Made by a program: the position numbers and the translations under genes
Shown: positions 13,676-21,061 of the stretch, piece by piece
How positions within the stretch are numbered: the first letter of the stretch is position 1
Layout of the letters: each line of letters starts with the position of its first letter
Virus record (IMG/VR): IMGVR_UViG_3300046507_000905
Span: 1 to 21,347 of that record
Length of the DNA: 21,347 nt
Reading direction: 5' to 3' (one strand)
From: a virus
Notes under the pieces: generated by a model
Told to the model about the DNA's origin: nothing
The model's database searches: none
The model's input: the letters and a program-made list of their open reading frames with translations, nothing else

Positions 13676-16600
13676 ATGGGCGCAGCACAGCACCTGGACA
13701 TCGCCGGCGCCAAGAGCGGCAGCAGCAGCGCCAAGACGCCCGTCGAGGCCTCCGACAGCCTGCGCTCTACCAACCTGGCCAAGATTCTGATCGCGGTGGG
13801 CGAGGGTGAATTCGAGGGCACGCCGTCGGCAGCCGACATCTACCTCGACAACACCCCGATCAACGACGCCAGCGGCAACGTGAACTACCCGAACGTGACC
13901 TGGTCCTGGCGCAATGGCGCGGTCGATCAGTCGTACATCCCGGGCATCCCGTCGGTAGAAAACGAGACGACCATCAACGTCGAGCTGCGCAGCGACACCG
14001 CCTGGGTCCGGTCCATCACCAACCTGCAGCTGTCGGCTGTACGCGTGCGCCTGGCGTGGCCGGCCCTGCAGCAGCAGGACGACGAAGGCAATGTGGGCGG
14101 GTACCGCATCGAGTACGCCATCGATGTTTCCACTGACGGCGGCAGCTACCAGCAGGTGCTCGATGAAGCTGTCGACGGTAAGACCACCACCAGGTACGAG
14201 CGCTCGCGCCGCATTGATCTGCCGGCGGCCACCAGCGGTTGGCAGATCCGCGTGCGCCGCATCACGCCGAACCAGAACACCAACAAGATCGCCGACACCA
14301 TGCTGGTGGCTGGCATCACCGAGGTGATCGACGCGAAGCTTCGGTACCCGAACACCGCGCTGCTGTACATCGAGTTCGACGCCGAGCAGTTCACCAACAT
14401 CCCAGCCGTCACCGTGAAGTGCAAGGCCCGCAAGTGGCAGGTGCCCAGCAACTACGACCCGGTGGCCCGCACCTACAGCGGAGTCTGGGACGGCACCATG
14501 AAGGAAGCCTGGACCAACAACGCCGCCTGGATCACCTACGGCATCTGCACTGTGGACCGCTTCGGCCTGGGCAAGCGCATCAAGTCGTGGATGGTGGACA
14601 AGTGGGAGCTGTACCGCATCGCGCAGTACTGCGACCAGCTGGTGCCGAACGGCGTGGGCGGCACCGAGCCGCGCTACCTCTGCGACATGAACATTCAGGC
14701 CAAGGCCGACGCCTGGTCGCTGCTGCGCGACATTTCGGCGATCTACCGGGGCATGACCTACTGGGCCCAGGGCCAGCTGGTGGCGCAGGCCGACATGCCG
14801 CGCGCCCAGGACTTCGACTACGTCTTCACGCGCGCTAACGTGATCGACGGAAAGTTTTCCTACAGCAGCGCGTCGTCGAAGACCCGCTATACCCGGGCAC
14901 TGGTCAGCTACGACAACCCGGCCAACAACTACGACACCGACGTGACGGCCTATGCCGACCTGGTCCAGCAGCGCCGCTTCGGCGACAAGCCTGTCGAGAT
15001 CAGCGCCATTGGGTGCACGCGCGCTTCCGAGGCCCAGCGCCGCGGTAAGTGGGTGATCCTGAGCAACAACCAGGACCGCACCGTTTCGTTCAAGACCGGT
15101 ATGGAAGGCAGTATCCCGCTGCCGGGCTACATCATCCCCGTGGCCGACTCGCTGCTAGCTGGTCGGGAGATCGGCGGGCGCATCTCCAGCGCCGCCGGCG
15201 TGATGGTCACGCTAGACCGGGACACCCAGGCCAAGGCCGGTGATCGCTTGATCATCAACCTGCCCAGTGGCAAGGCCGAGGCGCGCACGGTGGCTTCGGT
15301 GGCCGGCCGCGCCGTCACCGTGACCACAGCCTATAGCGAGGCGCCCGGGGCGCAGCTGCAGTGGGCGCTGGACGCTGATGATCTGTCGATTCCGCTGTAC
15401 CGCGTGCTCACCACCAAGCGCACCACCGAGGGCGACTACGAAATCACGGCGCTGCAGTACGAGCCGAGCAAGTTCGACGCTATCGACACCGGCGCGCGCC
15501 TGGAAGAAAAGCCGATTAGCGTGATCCCGATCACTGTAGTGCCGGCGCCAGCCAGCATTTCGGTGACCTCGACCAGCAGCATCATTCAGGGCCTGGCTGT
15601 TGCGACGATGACCATCGCCTGGCCCGCCGTGACTGGTGCGGTGGCCTACGACGTGGAGTGGCGCAAGGACAGCGGCAACTGGATGAAAGTGGCCCGCACC
15701 GGCGCGCTGAACGTCGACGTTACCGGCATCTACGCCGGCGGCTACGTCGCCCGGGTGCGCGCCGTCAGTGCGTTCGACATCTCGTCGATCTGGCGCACGT
15801 CGGTGCTGACGCAGCTGGCGGGTAAGGTCGGCACGCCGCCGGCCGTGACCAGCCTGACGGCTACCAGCCAGCTGTTCGGCATTGCCCTGGCCTGGAACTT
15901 CCCGGCGGGCGCCGAGGACACCCAGCGCACCGAGCTCTGGTACGGCACCTCGCCGAGCCTGGATGCCGCCGCGAAGCTGAGCGACCTGGCGTACCCGCAA
16001 CGGGACTACGTGCTCCAGAACCTGAAGGCCGGCGCCACGCTCTACTTCTGGGCGCGCCTGGTGGATCGGATCGGTAACATCGGTCCCTTCTACCCAACGG
16101 GCAACGGAGTGCAGGGCATTGCCAGCACGGATGCCACGTTGATCCTTGAGCAGATCGCCGGAGAGATAACTAAAACCCAGCTGGGTCAGGACCTGCTGGA
16201 CGAGATCAACCTGATTCCCGGCCTGCAGGATCAAATCGACGATCTGTCGAACCCTCTGATGTACGTGCCCACCGATGCCTATGCATCCGGCGCCGTGGTT
16301 TATCAGGGCGACCGGCTATACCAGGCTATCGCTGCGGTTCCCGCTGCCGCCGATGGCAGCAACGCGCCGCCCAATGTCACCTACTGGAAGGATGTCGGCC
16401 AGATCCTCAACACCGCGAACGCCTTGGCGCTCCAGGTGCAAGAGAACACCGCTGATATCAGTGAACTCGACGGCGTGGTTACGGCCCAGGCATCGAGCGT
16501 GCAAGTGCTGCGCGCGGCCTACCGGGATGACGACGGGGAGGGTGACCTGCAGGGCGCACTGAAACTGTGGGACACCCAGGCGACCTACTCGAAAGAGGTG

Positions 16601-17152
16601 GTGGTGCGGGCAACACAGGATCAGGCGTTGGTGCAGACAGCGGAAACCCTGCAGGCGACCGTCGCTGATAGCAACGCCGCTGTGCAGACCACCAGCCAGG
16701 CAGTCGCCGACCTGAGCGGCAAGGCCTCGGCCATGTGGTCGGTCAAGCTGCAGGTGAACTCGCAGGGGCAATACGTTGCCGCGGGCATCGGCCTAGGAAT
16801 CGAGAACACTGCTGCTGGCCTGCAAAGTCAGTTCCTTGTGTCGGCCGATCGGTTCGCCGTGGTCAACAACGTGGATGGCACGCTTATCAGCCCGTTCGCG
16901 GTGCAGGGCGGCCAGGTATTCATCAATTCCGGCGTTTTCCAAGATGCATCGATCACCTTCGGCAAGATCACAGACTCGCTCCAGTCCACCGGCTATATCA
17001 CCGATACGACCGGCTGGAGACTGGGCAAGGATGGCACGCTGAATCTGAACGGCGCTGGCACCGGCTATCGACTCAAGCTTAATTCCAACGGGTTTTACCT
17101 GACGGATACAACGACTGGTGTCGTCGTGGTGGAACTTGGAGTGCTCTCATGA
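13676..17152 (+). CDS. Tail tip / host specificity protein J
   Basis: Central tail tip protein, 1158 residues, which contacts the receptor and carries the fibres. Residues 1-600 are the conserved hub region of gpJ (LRSTNLAKILIAVGEGEFEG; KSWMVDKWELYRIAQYCDQL; DMNIQAKADAWSLLRDISAI). Two fibronectin type III-like domains follow (about 622-710 and 718-815). A small aromatic module (about 862-908: Y..sGavVyqGdrLYqA ... YWKDVG) resembles a carbohydrate-binding fold. A DUF1983-like segment (about 985-1065, with WSVKLQVNSQGQYVAAGIGL) and a C-terminal beta part complete it. The ribosome binding site is TGGAGAAAA. The stop overlaps the next gene (ATGA). G+C remains high to the end, unlike the following genes. 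Confidence 0.95.
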   Translation: MGAAQHLDIAGAKSGSSSAKTPVEASDSLRSTNLAKILIAVGEGEFEGTPSAADIYLDNTPINDASGNVNYPNVTWSWRNGAVDQSYIPGIPSVENETTINVELRSDTAWVRSITNLQLSAVRVRLAWPALQQQDDEGNVGGYRIEYAIDVSTDGGSYQQVLDEAVDGKTTTRYERSRRIDLPAATSGWQIRVRRITPNQNTNKIADTMLVAGITEVIDAKLRYPNTALLYIEFDAEQFTNIPAVTVKCKARKWQVPSNYDPVARTYSGVWDGTMKEAWTNNAAWITYGICTVDRFGLGKRIKSWMVDKWELYRIAQYCDQLVPNGVGGTEPRYLCDMNIQAKADAWSLLRDISAIYRGMTYWAQGQLVAQADMPRAQDFDYVFTRANVIDGKFSYSSASSKTRYTRALVSYDNPANNYDTDVTAYADLVQQRRFGDKPVEISAIGCTRASEAQRRGKWVILSNNQDRTVSFKTGMEGSIPLPGYIIPVADSLLAGREIGGRISSAAGVMVTLDRDTQAKAGDRLIINLPSGKAEARTVASVAGRAVTVTTAYSEAPGAQLQWALDADDLSIPLYRVLTTKRTTEGDYEITALQYEPSKFDAIDTGARLEEKPISVIPITVVPAPASISVTSTSSIIQGLAVATMTIAWPAVTGAVAYDVEWRKDSGNWMKVARTGALNVDVTGIYAGGYVARVRAVSAFDISSIWRTSVLTQLAGKVGTPPAVTSLTATSQLFGIALAWNFPAGAEDTQRTELWYGTSPSLDAAAKLSDLAYPQRDYVLQNLKAGATLYFWARLVDRIGNIGPFYPTGNGVQGIASTDATLILEQIAGEITKTQLGQDLLDEINLIPGLQDQIDDLSNPLMYVPTDAYASGAVVYQGDRLYQAIAAVPAAADGSNAPPNVTYWKDVGQILNTANALALQVQENTADISELDGVVTAQASSVQVLRAAYRDDDGEGDLQGALKLWDTQATYSKEVVVRATQDQALVQTAETLQATVADSNAAVQTTSQAVADLSGKASAMWSVKLQVNSQGQYVAAGIGLGIENTAAGLQSQFLVSADRFAVVNNVDGTLISPFAVQGGQVFINSGVFQDASITFGKITDSLQSTGYITDTTGWRLGKDGTLNLNGAGTGYRLKLNSNGFYLTDTTTGVVVVELGVLS

Positions 17153-17451
17153 CGGTAGGCTTACGGGTTAGGGATCGGACTACCGGCCAAGTCATTGTCG
17201 AATACACGGACCGAATGACCAGGATCGTCGGCAGCTTCAGCACAGGGACCGCTGCGGGCTCTGTCACTGTCGACCTCTCGCTAGGTACCGGATGGGCAGC
17301 CGTCATGGAGGTGCCTCCTACCAATCCTAATATTGCGAACTATTACCGATACCCAAGGGTTACGGTGACAGGGAACATCATATCTTGGGATTTTCCCGGC
17401 GACTCGAGCTGGACGATACTGTCCTGCGTCGTTCTGTATGGTGTGCACTAG
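17149..17451 (+). CDS. Small tail tip accessory protein, single ~100-residue repeat module
   Basis: A 100-residue protein that starts within the J stop (ATGA) and ends directly against the next ATG. Its start GLRVRDRTTGQVIVEY resembles two segments of the following protein (GMRIRNNGNILQVDGN and GLKIRNNTTGAVLFNS), spaced by 300 and 303 bases, so it is probably one copy of a repeated beta-rich domain. Short proteins beginning with G-L-x-[VI] and lying behind J are common in Pseudomonas and related siphophages, but their function is not known; they probably decorate the tail tip. Lower G+C than J suggests exchange of this receptor-binding region. No signal peptide or membrane segment is present. 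Confidence 0.75.
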   Translation: MTVGLRVRDRTTGQVIVEYTDRMTRIVGSFSTGTAAGSVTVDLSLGTGWAAVMEVPPTNPNIANYYRYPRVTVTGNIISWDFPGDSSWTILSCVVLYGVH

Positions 17452-18132
17452 ATGATCGGCATGCGGATCAGGAACAATGGCAATATTCTGCAGGTCGATG
17501 GCAACTATCAGAACATGGAGGTATCCGCCCAAGGGACAGCGACTACATCGGGATCCTATGGTGGTACAAGTGAGATGTACGCTGACATCCCAATACCATC
17601 TGGCAGAGGAAACTCCCTGCTTGCTGTATATGGCGCGACAGCCGCAGTGTATTGCAAGAAGCAGGACGCCAACACCTTCAGGGTATTTTCACAGGCCAGC
17701 ACCCCGGCAACGTTTACCTACTATCTGTTTTCCACGCCTCAGGCTGTGAGTGGGGGAGTGGGCCTCAAGATCAGGAACAACACCACCGGCGCCGTGCTGT
17801 TCAATTCGCGCTACAAGTACCTCAGGGTACTTGACTACCTCACCGGTACCCTTGCCATTGACTCCGCTATCAGTCGCCAGTACCCCGGCAAAAAAGTCGC
17901 AATAATTCAGACACTGCGTCCTTTCCACATAAAAATAGACTCCGGGGGGACGAGTCAGCAACCGGCAGGCGTGTTCACCTTCCGAAGTGGTCAGATGACG
18001 AATCCGCAGTCGGACACAGCTACGGTGACCTTTGGTATTTCTTTCGTTTTTGGTGGGCCCGTCCAGGTCACGCCGGTGGCCAATGGTATGAACTCCATCG
18101 GCTACTTGGTGATAGACGTCACCGGATACTGA
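17452..18132 (+). CDS. Tail tip accessory protein with two repeat modules
   Basis: A 226-residue protein starting at the base after the previous stop. It appears to consist of two modules related to the 100-residue protein upstream: module A begins at residue 3 (GMRIRNNGNILQVDGN), and module B at residue 104 (GLKIRNNTTGAVLFNSRYKY). Both are predicted beta-rich, with the pattern G-[LM]-[KR]-[IV]-R-[ND] followed by G and a strand. The C-terminus ends in NSIGYLVIDVTGY. No enzyme motif is seen. The gene is followed by a terminator-like hairpin. Position between J and the tail fibre, together with lower G+C than J, suggests a role in receptor contact or fibre attachment. Function is inferred from context only. 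Confidence 0.75.
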   Translation: MIGMRIRNNGNILQVDGNYQNMEVSAQGTATTSGSYGGTSEMYADIPIPSGRGNSLLAVYGATAAVYCKKQDANTFRVFSQASTPATFTYYLFSTPQAVSGGVGLKIRNNTTGAVLFNSRYKYLRVLDYLTGTLAIDSAISRQYPGKKVAIIQTLRPFHIKIDSGGTSQQPAGVFTFRSGQMTNPQSDTATVTFGISFVFGGPVQVTPVANGMNSIGYLVIDVTGY

Positions 18133-18150
18133 TCCGCCCAAAATATACCA

Positions 18151-18172
18151 GCCCGCCAGGCGCGGGCTTTTT
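18151..18172 (+). terminator. Intrinsic terminator-like hairpin before tail fibre
   Basis: GCCCGC (18151-18156), loop CAGGC, GCGGGC (18162-18167), then five T (18168-18172), followed by TGCCTGGAGAAA (18175-18186) and the fibre ATG at 18190. Same organisation as at 13638 and 19755. Confidence 0.75.
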
Positions 18173-18189
18173 CATGCCTGGAGAAATGA

Positions 18190-19071
18190 ATGCCCTGGCT
18201 CAGAACAGGCACGGTCGCGTGCACGCTCAATTCCACAACGGTGACCGGTACCAGCACTGGCTTCGTGGCGAATGCCCGGGTGGGCGATGCCTTCCTTGGC
18301 CCGGACGGCCGCTGGTACGAGGTCGCGAACATCGCGAGCGACACCGCGCTGTCGATCTTGCCGGCGTATCTCGGGGCCACGGTCAGCGCCGGATCCTACG
18401 CGCTTGCGCCTATGCAGGGCTACGTGAAGGATTCTGCCGACCAGTTGCGCACGCTCGTGAACAAGTTCGGCACACTGGCTGCTGCGGCTTCAATCAATGC
18501 GCTGGCGGCCGTGACAGGGGCTGCGGGGAAATTCCCCTATTTCACTGCCGGGGATCAGATGGCGTTGGCCACCCTGTCAGACTACGCCAAGAGTGGGCAG
18601 AACGGCGATATCAAAGCACTCCTAGGAATGACAACCCCGCTTAGTGTTGCCCAAGGCGGAACTGGCGGGACCAGTCCGCCCTACACCCGTGCAAATTCCG
18701 TGGGCACCGTGTCACAAGCCAGTGGCGTGCCTACTGGCGCTATCGTTGAGCGCGGGAGCAACGCCAATGGCGAATATGTGAAGTATTTGGACGGTACGCT
18801 TATTTGCAAGCAAACGTTCACAGGCATTTCGGTAAGTACCGCTACTGGTGGCAACTACCTTTGGGCATTCACAACTGCGACTCAGACATGGACGTTTCCT
18901 ATCGCCTTTGTAGGGGCAGTTCCTGCCGTAACCGGCTCAGAAGTTAGTGCTGACGTAGTGTTCACGGCGGGTAACAGGGGGTCGCTTAGCTCTGCTGAAT
19001 TTCGCTTTTTTTATTCGTCTTCTATTACAGGGCGCGGAGCCACACTAATGGCCACAGGGAGATGGTTCTGA
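18190..19071 (+). CDS. Tail fibre protein
   Basis: Side or tip fibre of 293 residues. The N-terminal 80 residues (WLRTGTVACTLNSTTVTGTS; AYLGATVSAGSYALAPMQGY) form the attachment domain common in Pseudomonas phage fibres. A helical segment follows (KDSADQLRTLVNKFGTLAAA), then the hinge PLSVAQGGTGGT near residue 155, a motif shared by many short fibres. The C-terminal tip (RGSNANGEYVKYLDGTLICK to ATGRWF) is of the 'fibre knob' type that binds the receptor. The start at 18190 is preceded by GGAGAA. The tip-encoding part after about 18660 is richer in A/T than the first half, which suggests recombination at the hinge. The stop overlaps the next start (TGATG). Confidence 0.9.
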   Translation: MPWLRTGTVACTLNSTTVTGTSTGFVANARVGDAFLGPDGRWYEVANIASDTALSILPAYLGATVSAGSYALAPMQGYVKDSADQLRTLVNKFGTLAAAASINALAAVTGAAGKFPYFTAGDQMALATLSDYAKSGQNGDIKALLGMTTPLSVAQGGTGGTSPPYTRANSVGTVSQASGVPTGAIVERGSNANGEYVKYLDGTLICKQTFTGISVSTATGGNYLWAFTTATQTWTFPIAFVGAVPAVTGSEVSADVVFTAGNRGSLSSAEFRFFYSSSITGRGATLMATGRWF

Positions 19072-19457
19072 TGAAAATTAATCTTTCGCCGCAACGAAGG
19101 GATGACAGCCTCGACGTATCACGCGCTGGGGCCGCGCTCACGCTCAACGGCATCACGTTCGATTTTTCCCAGATGTCCGACGGTGACTCTCTACCTGCAA
19201 GCGCGATCAGCTCCCGGTGGTTTGCTGGCCAGGTCGACAACATCGGCGGCGAGCTGGAGCTGACACTGATCCTGCCGCTCCCGGCCAATTACAGCCCGGA
19301 ACAGGCGTTCCCTGTGCCGTTGGTGATCACCGCCGACGGCCCGGTGGCCCTTCCGGCGCCGCTACCTATCCCCGTGCCGATCATCGATGAGGCGTTTTCT
19401 GAATCCAGCGAGCAGCCGGCCGCCGAAGCGGTACAAACCCAGGAGCCTGAAGCATGA
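19071..19457 (+). CDS. Conserved phage protein behind tail fibre, unknown function
   Basis: A 128-residue protein from the ATG at 19071 (GGGAGA about 8 bases upstream; a Met at 19062 lies before the fibre stop and is less likely). The N-terminal part, MKINLSPQRRDDSLDVSRAG then TLNGITFDFSQMSDGDSLP, and the middle LELTLILPLPANYSPEQAFP are strongly patterned and, to my recollection, typical of proteins next to fibre genes in Pseudomonas phages. The last 45 residues are Pro/Ala/Glu-rich and probably disordered. No catalytic motif is visible. Position between the fibre and a fibre-assembly-like gene suggests a virion or fibre-assembly role. It overlaps the next gene by 4 bases (ATGA). Confidence 0.8.
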   Translation: MKINLSPQRRDDSLDVSRAGAALTLNGITFDFSQMSDGDSLPASAISSRWFAGQVDNIGGELELTLILPLPANYSPEQAFPVPLVITADGPVALPAPLPIPVPIIDEAFSESSEQPAAEAVQTQEPEA

Positions 19458-19735
19458 GCGGAAACATCGATTGGACCCAGCTAATCACCAAGGCCATGAA
19501 GGACCAGGCCGCCGCCGCGCAGCTGCTCGCCGGGGTAATTGCTGAGACTGCCGCCCGCCGGGCAGTGGCTGATGCCGCGATCGCGCCGCTGCAGGATGCG
19601 GTGGACATCGACGACGCCACAGACGCCGAGACCGCGCTGCTAAAGGCCTGGAAGAAGTATCGCGTGGCGCTGAACCGCCTGCCCGAGCAGGCCGGCTATC
19701 CGACAACCGTGGACTGGCCAACCGTTCCGGCCTGA
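19454..19735 (+). CDS. Tail fibre assembly-like small protein
   Basis: A 93-residue protein, mostly helical (KAMKDQAAAAQLLAGVIAET, then AARRAVADAAIAPLQDAVDI), with a C-terminal segment LKAWKKYRVALNRLPEQAGY followed by PTTVDWPTVP. The 'W..YR..L......yP..v.WP..P' ending is the hallmark of the C-terminus of tail fibre assembly chaperones, here with a shorter N-terminal part than the roughly 190-residue classic proteins. It is therefore probably a fibre chaperone or a virion protein derived from one. The start overlaps the previous stop by 4 bases. It is followed by a terminator-like hairpin before the lysis genes. Confidence 0.72.
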   Translation: MSGNIDWTQLITKAMKDQAAAAQLLAGVIAETAARRAVADAAIAPLQDAVDIDDATDAETALLKAWKKYRVALNRLPEQAGYPTTVDWPTVPA

Positions 19736-19754
19736 TCACAGCAAGCACACCGAA

Positions 19755-19779
19755 CCCGCCATCGAGCGGGATTTTTTTT
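19755..19779 (+). terminator. Intrinsic terminator-like hairpin before endolysin
   Basis: CCCGC (19755-19759), loop CATCGA, GCGGG (19766-19770), one A and eight T (19772-19779). The last T begins the block TGCCTGGAGAAA (19779-19790), and the endolysin ATG follows at 19795. It separates the structural genes from the lysis cassette. Confidence 0.78.
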
Positions 19780-19794
19780 GCCTGGAGAAAAGCT

Positions 19795-20241
19795 ATGCCA
19801 AGTGAAACCCGCGGGGTCCGCAATAAAAACCCCGGAAACATCGACTTCAACGCCCGCAACGACTGGCAAGGCCAGCTGGGCAAGGAGACCGGCCCGAACG
19901 GCCGCTTCGCCATATTCGACTCGCCTGAGAACGGCATCCGTGCGCTGGGCAAGCTGCTGATCAACTACCGAGGGAAGCACGGCATGCCGGGCGTGGGTGC
20001 ACCTGGCATCGACACCGTGCGCGAAACGATCAGCCGCTGGGCACCTGGCGGCGAGAACGACACCGAGGCCTACATCAAGGCTGTGGCCCGCGCGGTTAGC
20101 GTCGAGCCGAACCAGCCCATCGACATCAAGGCGCCGGCGGTGCTAGCCGGCATGGTCACCGCCATCATCGCGCATGAGAACGGAGGCAACCCCTACGCGC
20201 CGGCGATCGTTGCCGAGGGCGTGCGGCGGGCGCTGGTATGA
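19795..20241 (+). CDS. Endolysin / lysozyme-like peptidoglycan hydrolase
   Basis: A 148-residue protein of the family beginning with RGVRNKNPGNIDF, which in Pseudomonas phages is annotated as endolysin or virion structural protein. Conserved segments are the N-terminal RG-x-RN-x-NPGNI, FAIFDSPENGIRALGKLLIN, TVRETISRWAPGGENDTEAY, and a C-terminal helical part with IIAHENGG. The fold is expected to be lysozyme-like, but I cannot name the catalytic Glu with certainty. There is no signal peptide or SAR-type anchor, so release would need a holin. The following two genes are spanins, which supports the endolysin role. The ribosome binding site is TGGAGAAAA. The stop overlaps the Rz start (ATGA). 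Confidence 0.82.
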   Translation: MPSETRGVRNKNPGNIDFNARNDWQGQLGKETGPNGRFAIFDSPENGIRALGKLLINYRGKHGMPGVGAPGIDTVRETISRWAPGGENDTEAYIKAVARAVSVEPNQPIDIKAPAVLAGMVTAIIAHENGGNPYAPAIVAEGVRRALV

Positions 20242-20753
20242 CGGCGGCAGGCCGGCTGGCGGCCGTGCTGTTTCTGCTGGCCGCCATCGCTGGCGCGTTG
20301 TACGGCGCCTACCGCCACGGCGTGACCGTCACCGACCTGCGCTGGGAGGCCAAGCAGGCCGACCAGGCCAACCTGCAGTCGAAGGCCTTGGCCGCTGACA
20401 CCACGACCAAGCGCACTGAAGAACAACGCCGGCAGAACGCCGTGAACGAGGTAGCAGATGATTCAAGGAAACAGGAAGCGGCCGCTGCACCTGGTGTTGC
20501 CGCTGCTGGCGCTGCTGCTGACGGGTTGCGAAACGACACAGCCAAGCTGGTCGCCGCCGGTGGCAGCGTGCCCGGTGATCCCAGCCTTGCCGCCAGAAGC
20601 GGGGCAAACCGGCGCGCCGCCATGGTGCTCTCCGGACTGCTCGACAGGTCTGTCGCTCGAAATCGAGAGCTGGCGCAAGGAATTGACGACGCCCGACGCC
20701 GCGGGCTCAGCTGCGAACGGGCCTACGCCGCCCTGACTGGGCCCGCGCCCTGA
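20238..20753 (+). CDS. Inner-membrane spanin Rz (DUF2514-like)
   Basis: i-spanin of 171 residues that joins with Rz1 to disrupt the outer membrane in the last step of lysis. Residues 5-25 form a single uncleaved N-terminal membrane anchor (AGRLAAVLFLLAAIAGALYG). The rest is periplasmic, Ala/Gln/Lys-rich and helical (LRWEAKQADQANLQSKALAA; KRTEEQRRQNAVNEVADDSR), predicted coiled coil. The C-terminal RNRELAQGIDDARRRGLSCE followed by RAYAALTG is typical for DUF2514-type Rz proteins. It overlaps the endolysin by 4 bases and contains the whole Rz1 gene in the +1 frame. Its stop is 1 base from the stop of the convergent gene on the other strand. Confidence 0.88.
   Translation: MTAAGRLAAVLFLLAAIAGALYGAYRHGVTVTDLRWEAKQADQANLQSKALAADTTTKRTEEQRRQNAVNEVADDSRKQEAAAAPGVAAAGAAADGLRNDTAKLVAAGGSVPGDPSLAARSGANRRAAMVLSGLLDRSVARNRELAQGIDDARRRGLSCERAYAALTGPAP
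20458..20736 (+). CDS. Outer-membrane spanin Rz1, nested inside Rz
   Basis: o-spanin lipoprotein of 92 residues encoded entirely within Rz in the +1 frame, the same arrangement as in lambda. The signal peptide (HLVLPLLALLLTGC) ends in lipobox LTGC with Cys24. The mature part is proline-rich (PSWSPPVAACPVIPALPPEA), as usual for o-spanins, but about 69 residues long, somewhat longer than lambda Rz1, with a charged ending (LEIESWRKELTTPD). The start is the ATG at 20458, with GAGG 6 bases upstream inside Rz. Start, lipobox and proline content together make chance unlikely. Confidence 0.88.
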   Translation: MIQGNRKRPLHLVLPLLALLLTGCETTQPSWSPPVAACPVIPALPPEAGQTGAPPWCSPDCSTGLSLEIESWRKELTTPDAAGSAANGPTPP

Positions 20754-20754
20754 G

Positions 20755-21045
20755 CTATTGCGTGTGGTCGCCATAGACGTAGCCCATCTGCTTGGTGGCC
20801 GCCTGCGATTCCTTGAGGTAGACGGCGGAGAGGGAGGTCGTGGCCTTCCGCAGATCCGACTGCAGGGTGTCGCGCTCAGCTGTCAGGGTGTCGACCATGA
20901 GCACCAACTTCCTGATGTTGGCCTTGGCCTGGCGCAGGTCCTGCTGGTATTCCTCGATCTCGGTCGCCAGCAGAACGGTCTGCTGCTTCCACATTTCTTC
21001 GGGGGTAGGGATGCCCAGGCATCCGAAGTCGTCGTCGGAATCCAT
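20755..21045 (-). CDS. Small coiled-coil protein under a predicted SOS promoter
   Basis: A 96-residue acidic to neutral protein on the - strand. The N-terminus is acidic (MDSDDDFGCLGIPTPEEMW). Residues 20-70 are a long helix with heptad character (EIEEYQQDLRQAKANIRKLV; TLTAERDTLQSDLRKATTSL), so a dimeric coiled coil is likely. No family is recognised. The start at 21045 is preferred because CGAG lies 8 bases upstream; an in-frame ATG at 21051 is the alternative. A sigma-70-like promoter overlapped by a LexA-type palindrome lies directly upstream. Its 3' end is convergent with Rz, with one base between the stop codons and no terminator, so its transcript would be antisense to the lysis genes. 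Confidence 0.72.
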   Translation of the reverse strand: MDSDDDFGCLGIPTPEEMWKQQTVLLATEIEEYQQDLRQAKANIRKLVLMVDTLTAERDTLQSDLRKATTSLSAVYLKESQAATKQMGYVYGDHTQ

Positions 21046-21061
21046 GATCATTGCTCGATAT

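Noticed and set aside
15212-16234. Long - strand open frame (340 codons) opposite J
   Set aside because: Arg/Gly/Ala-rich composition typical of antisense frames in high-G+C genes; no ribosome binding site or context.
18174-18644. + strand open frame of 156 codons starting in the terminator/RBS module before the fibre
   Set aside because: Out of frame with the clear fibre gene, and its start codon is part of the repeated TGCCTGGAGAAA module; the translation is Arg/Gly/His-rich shadow.
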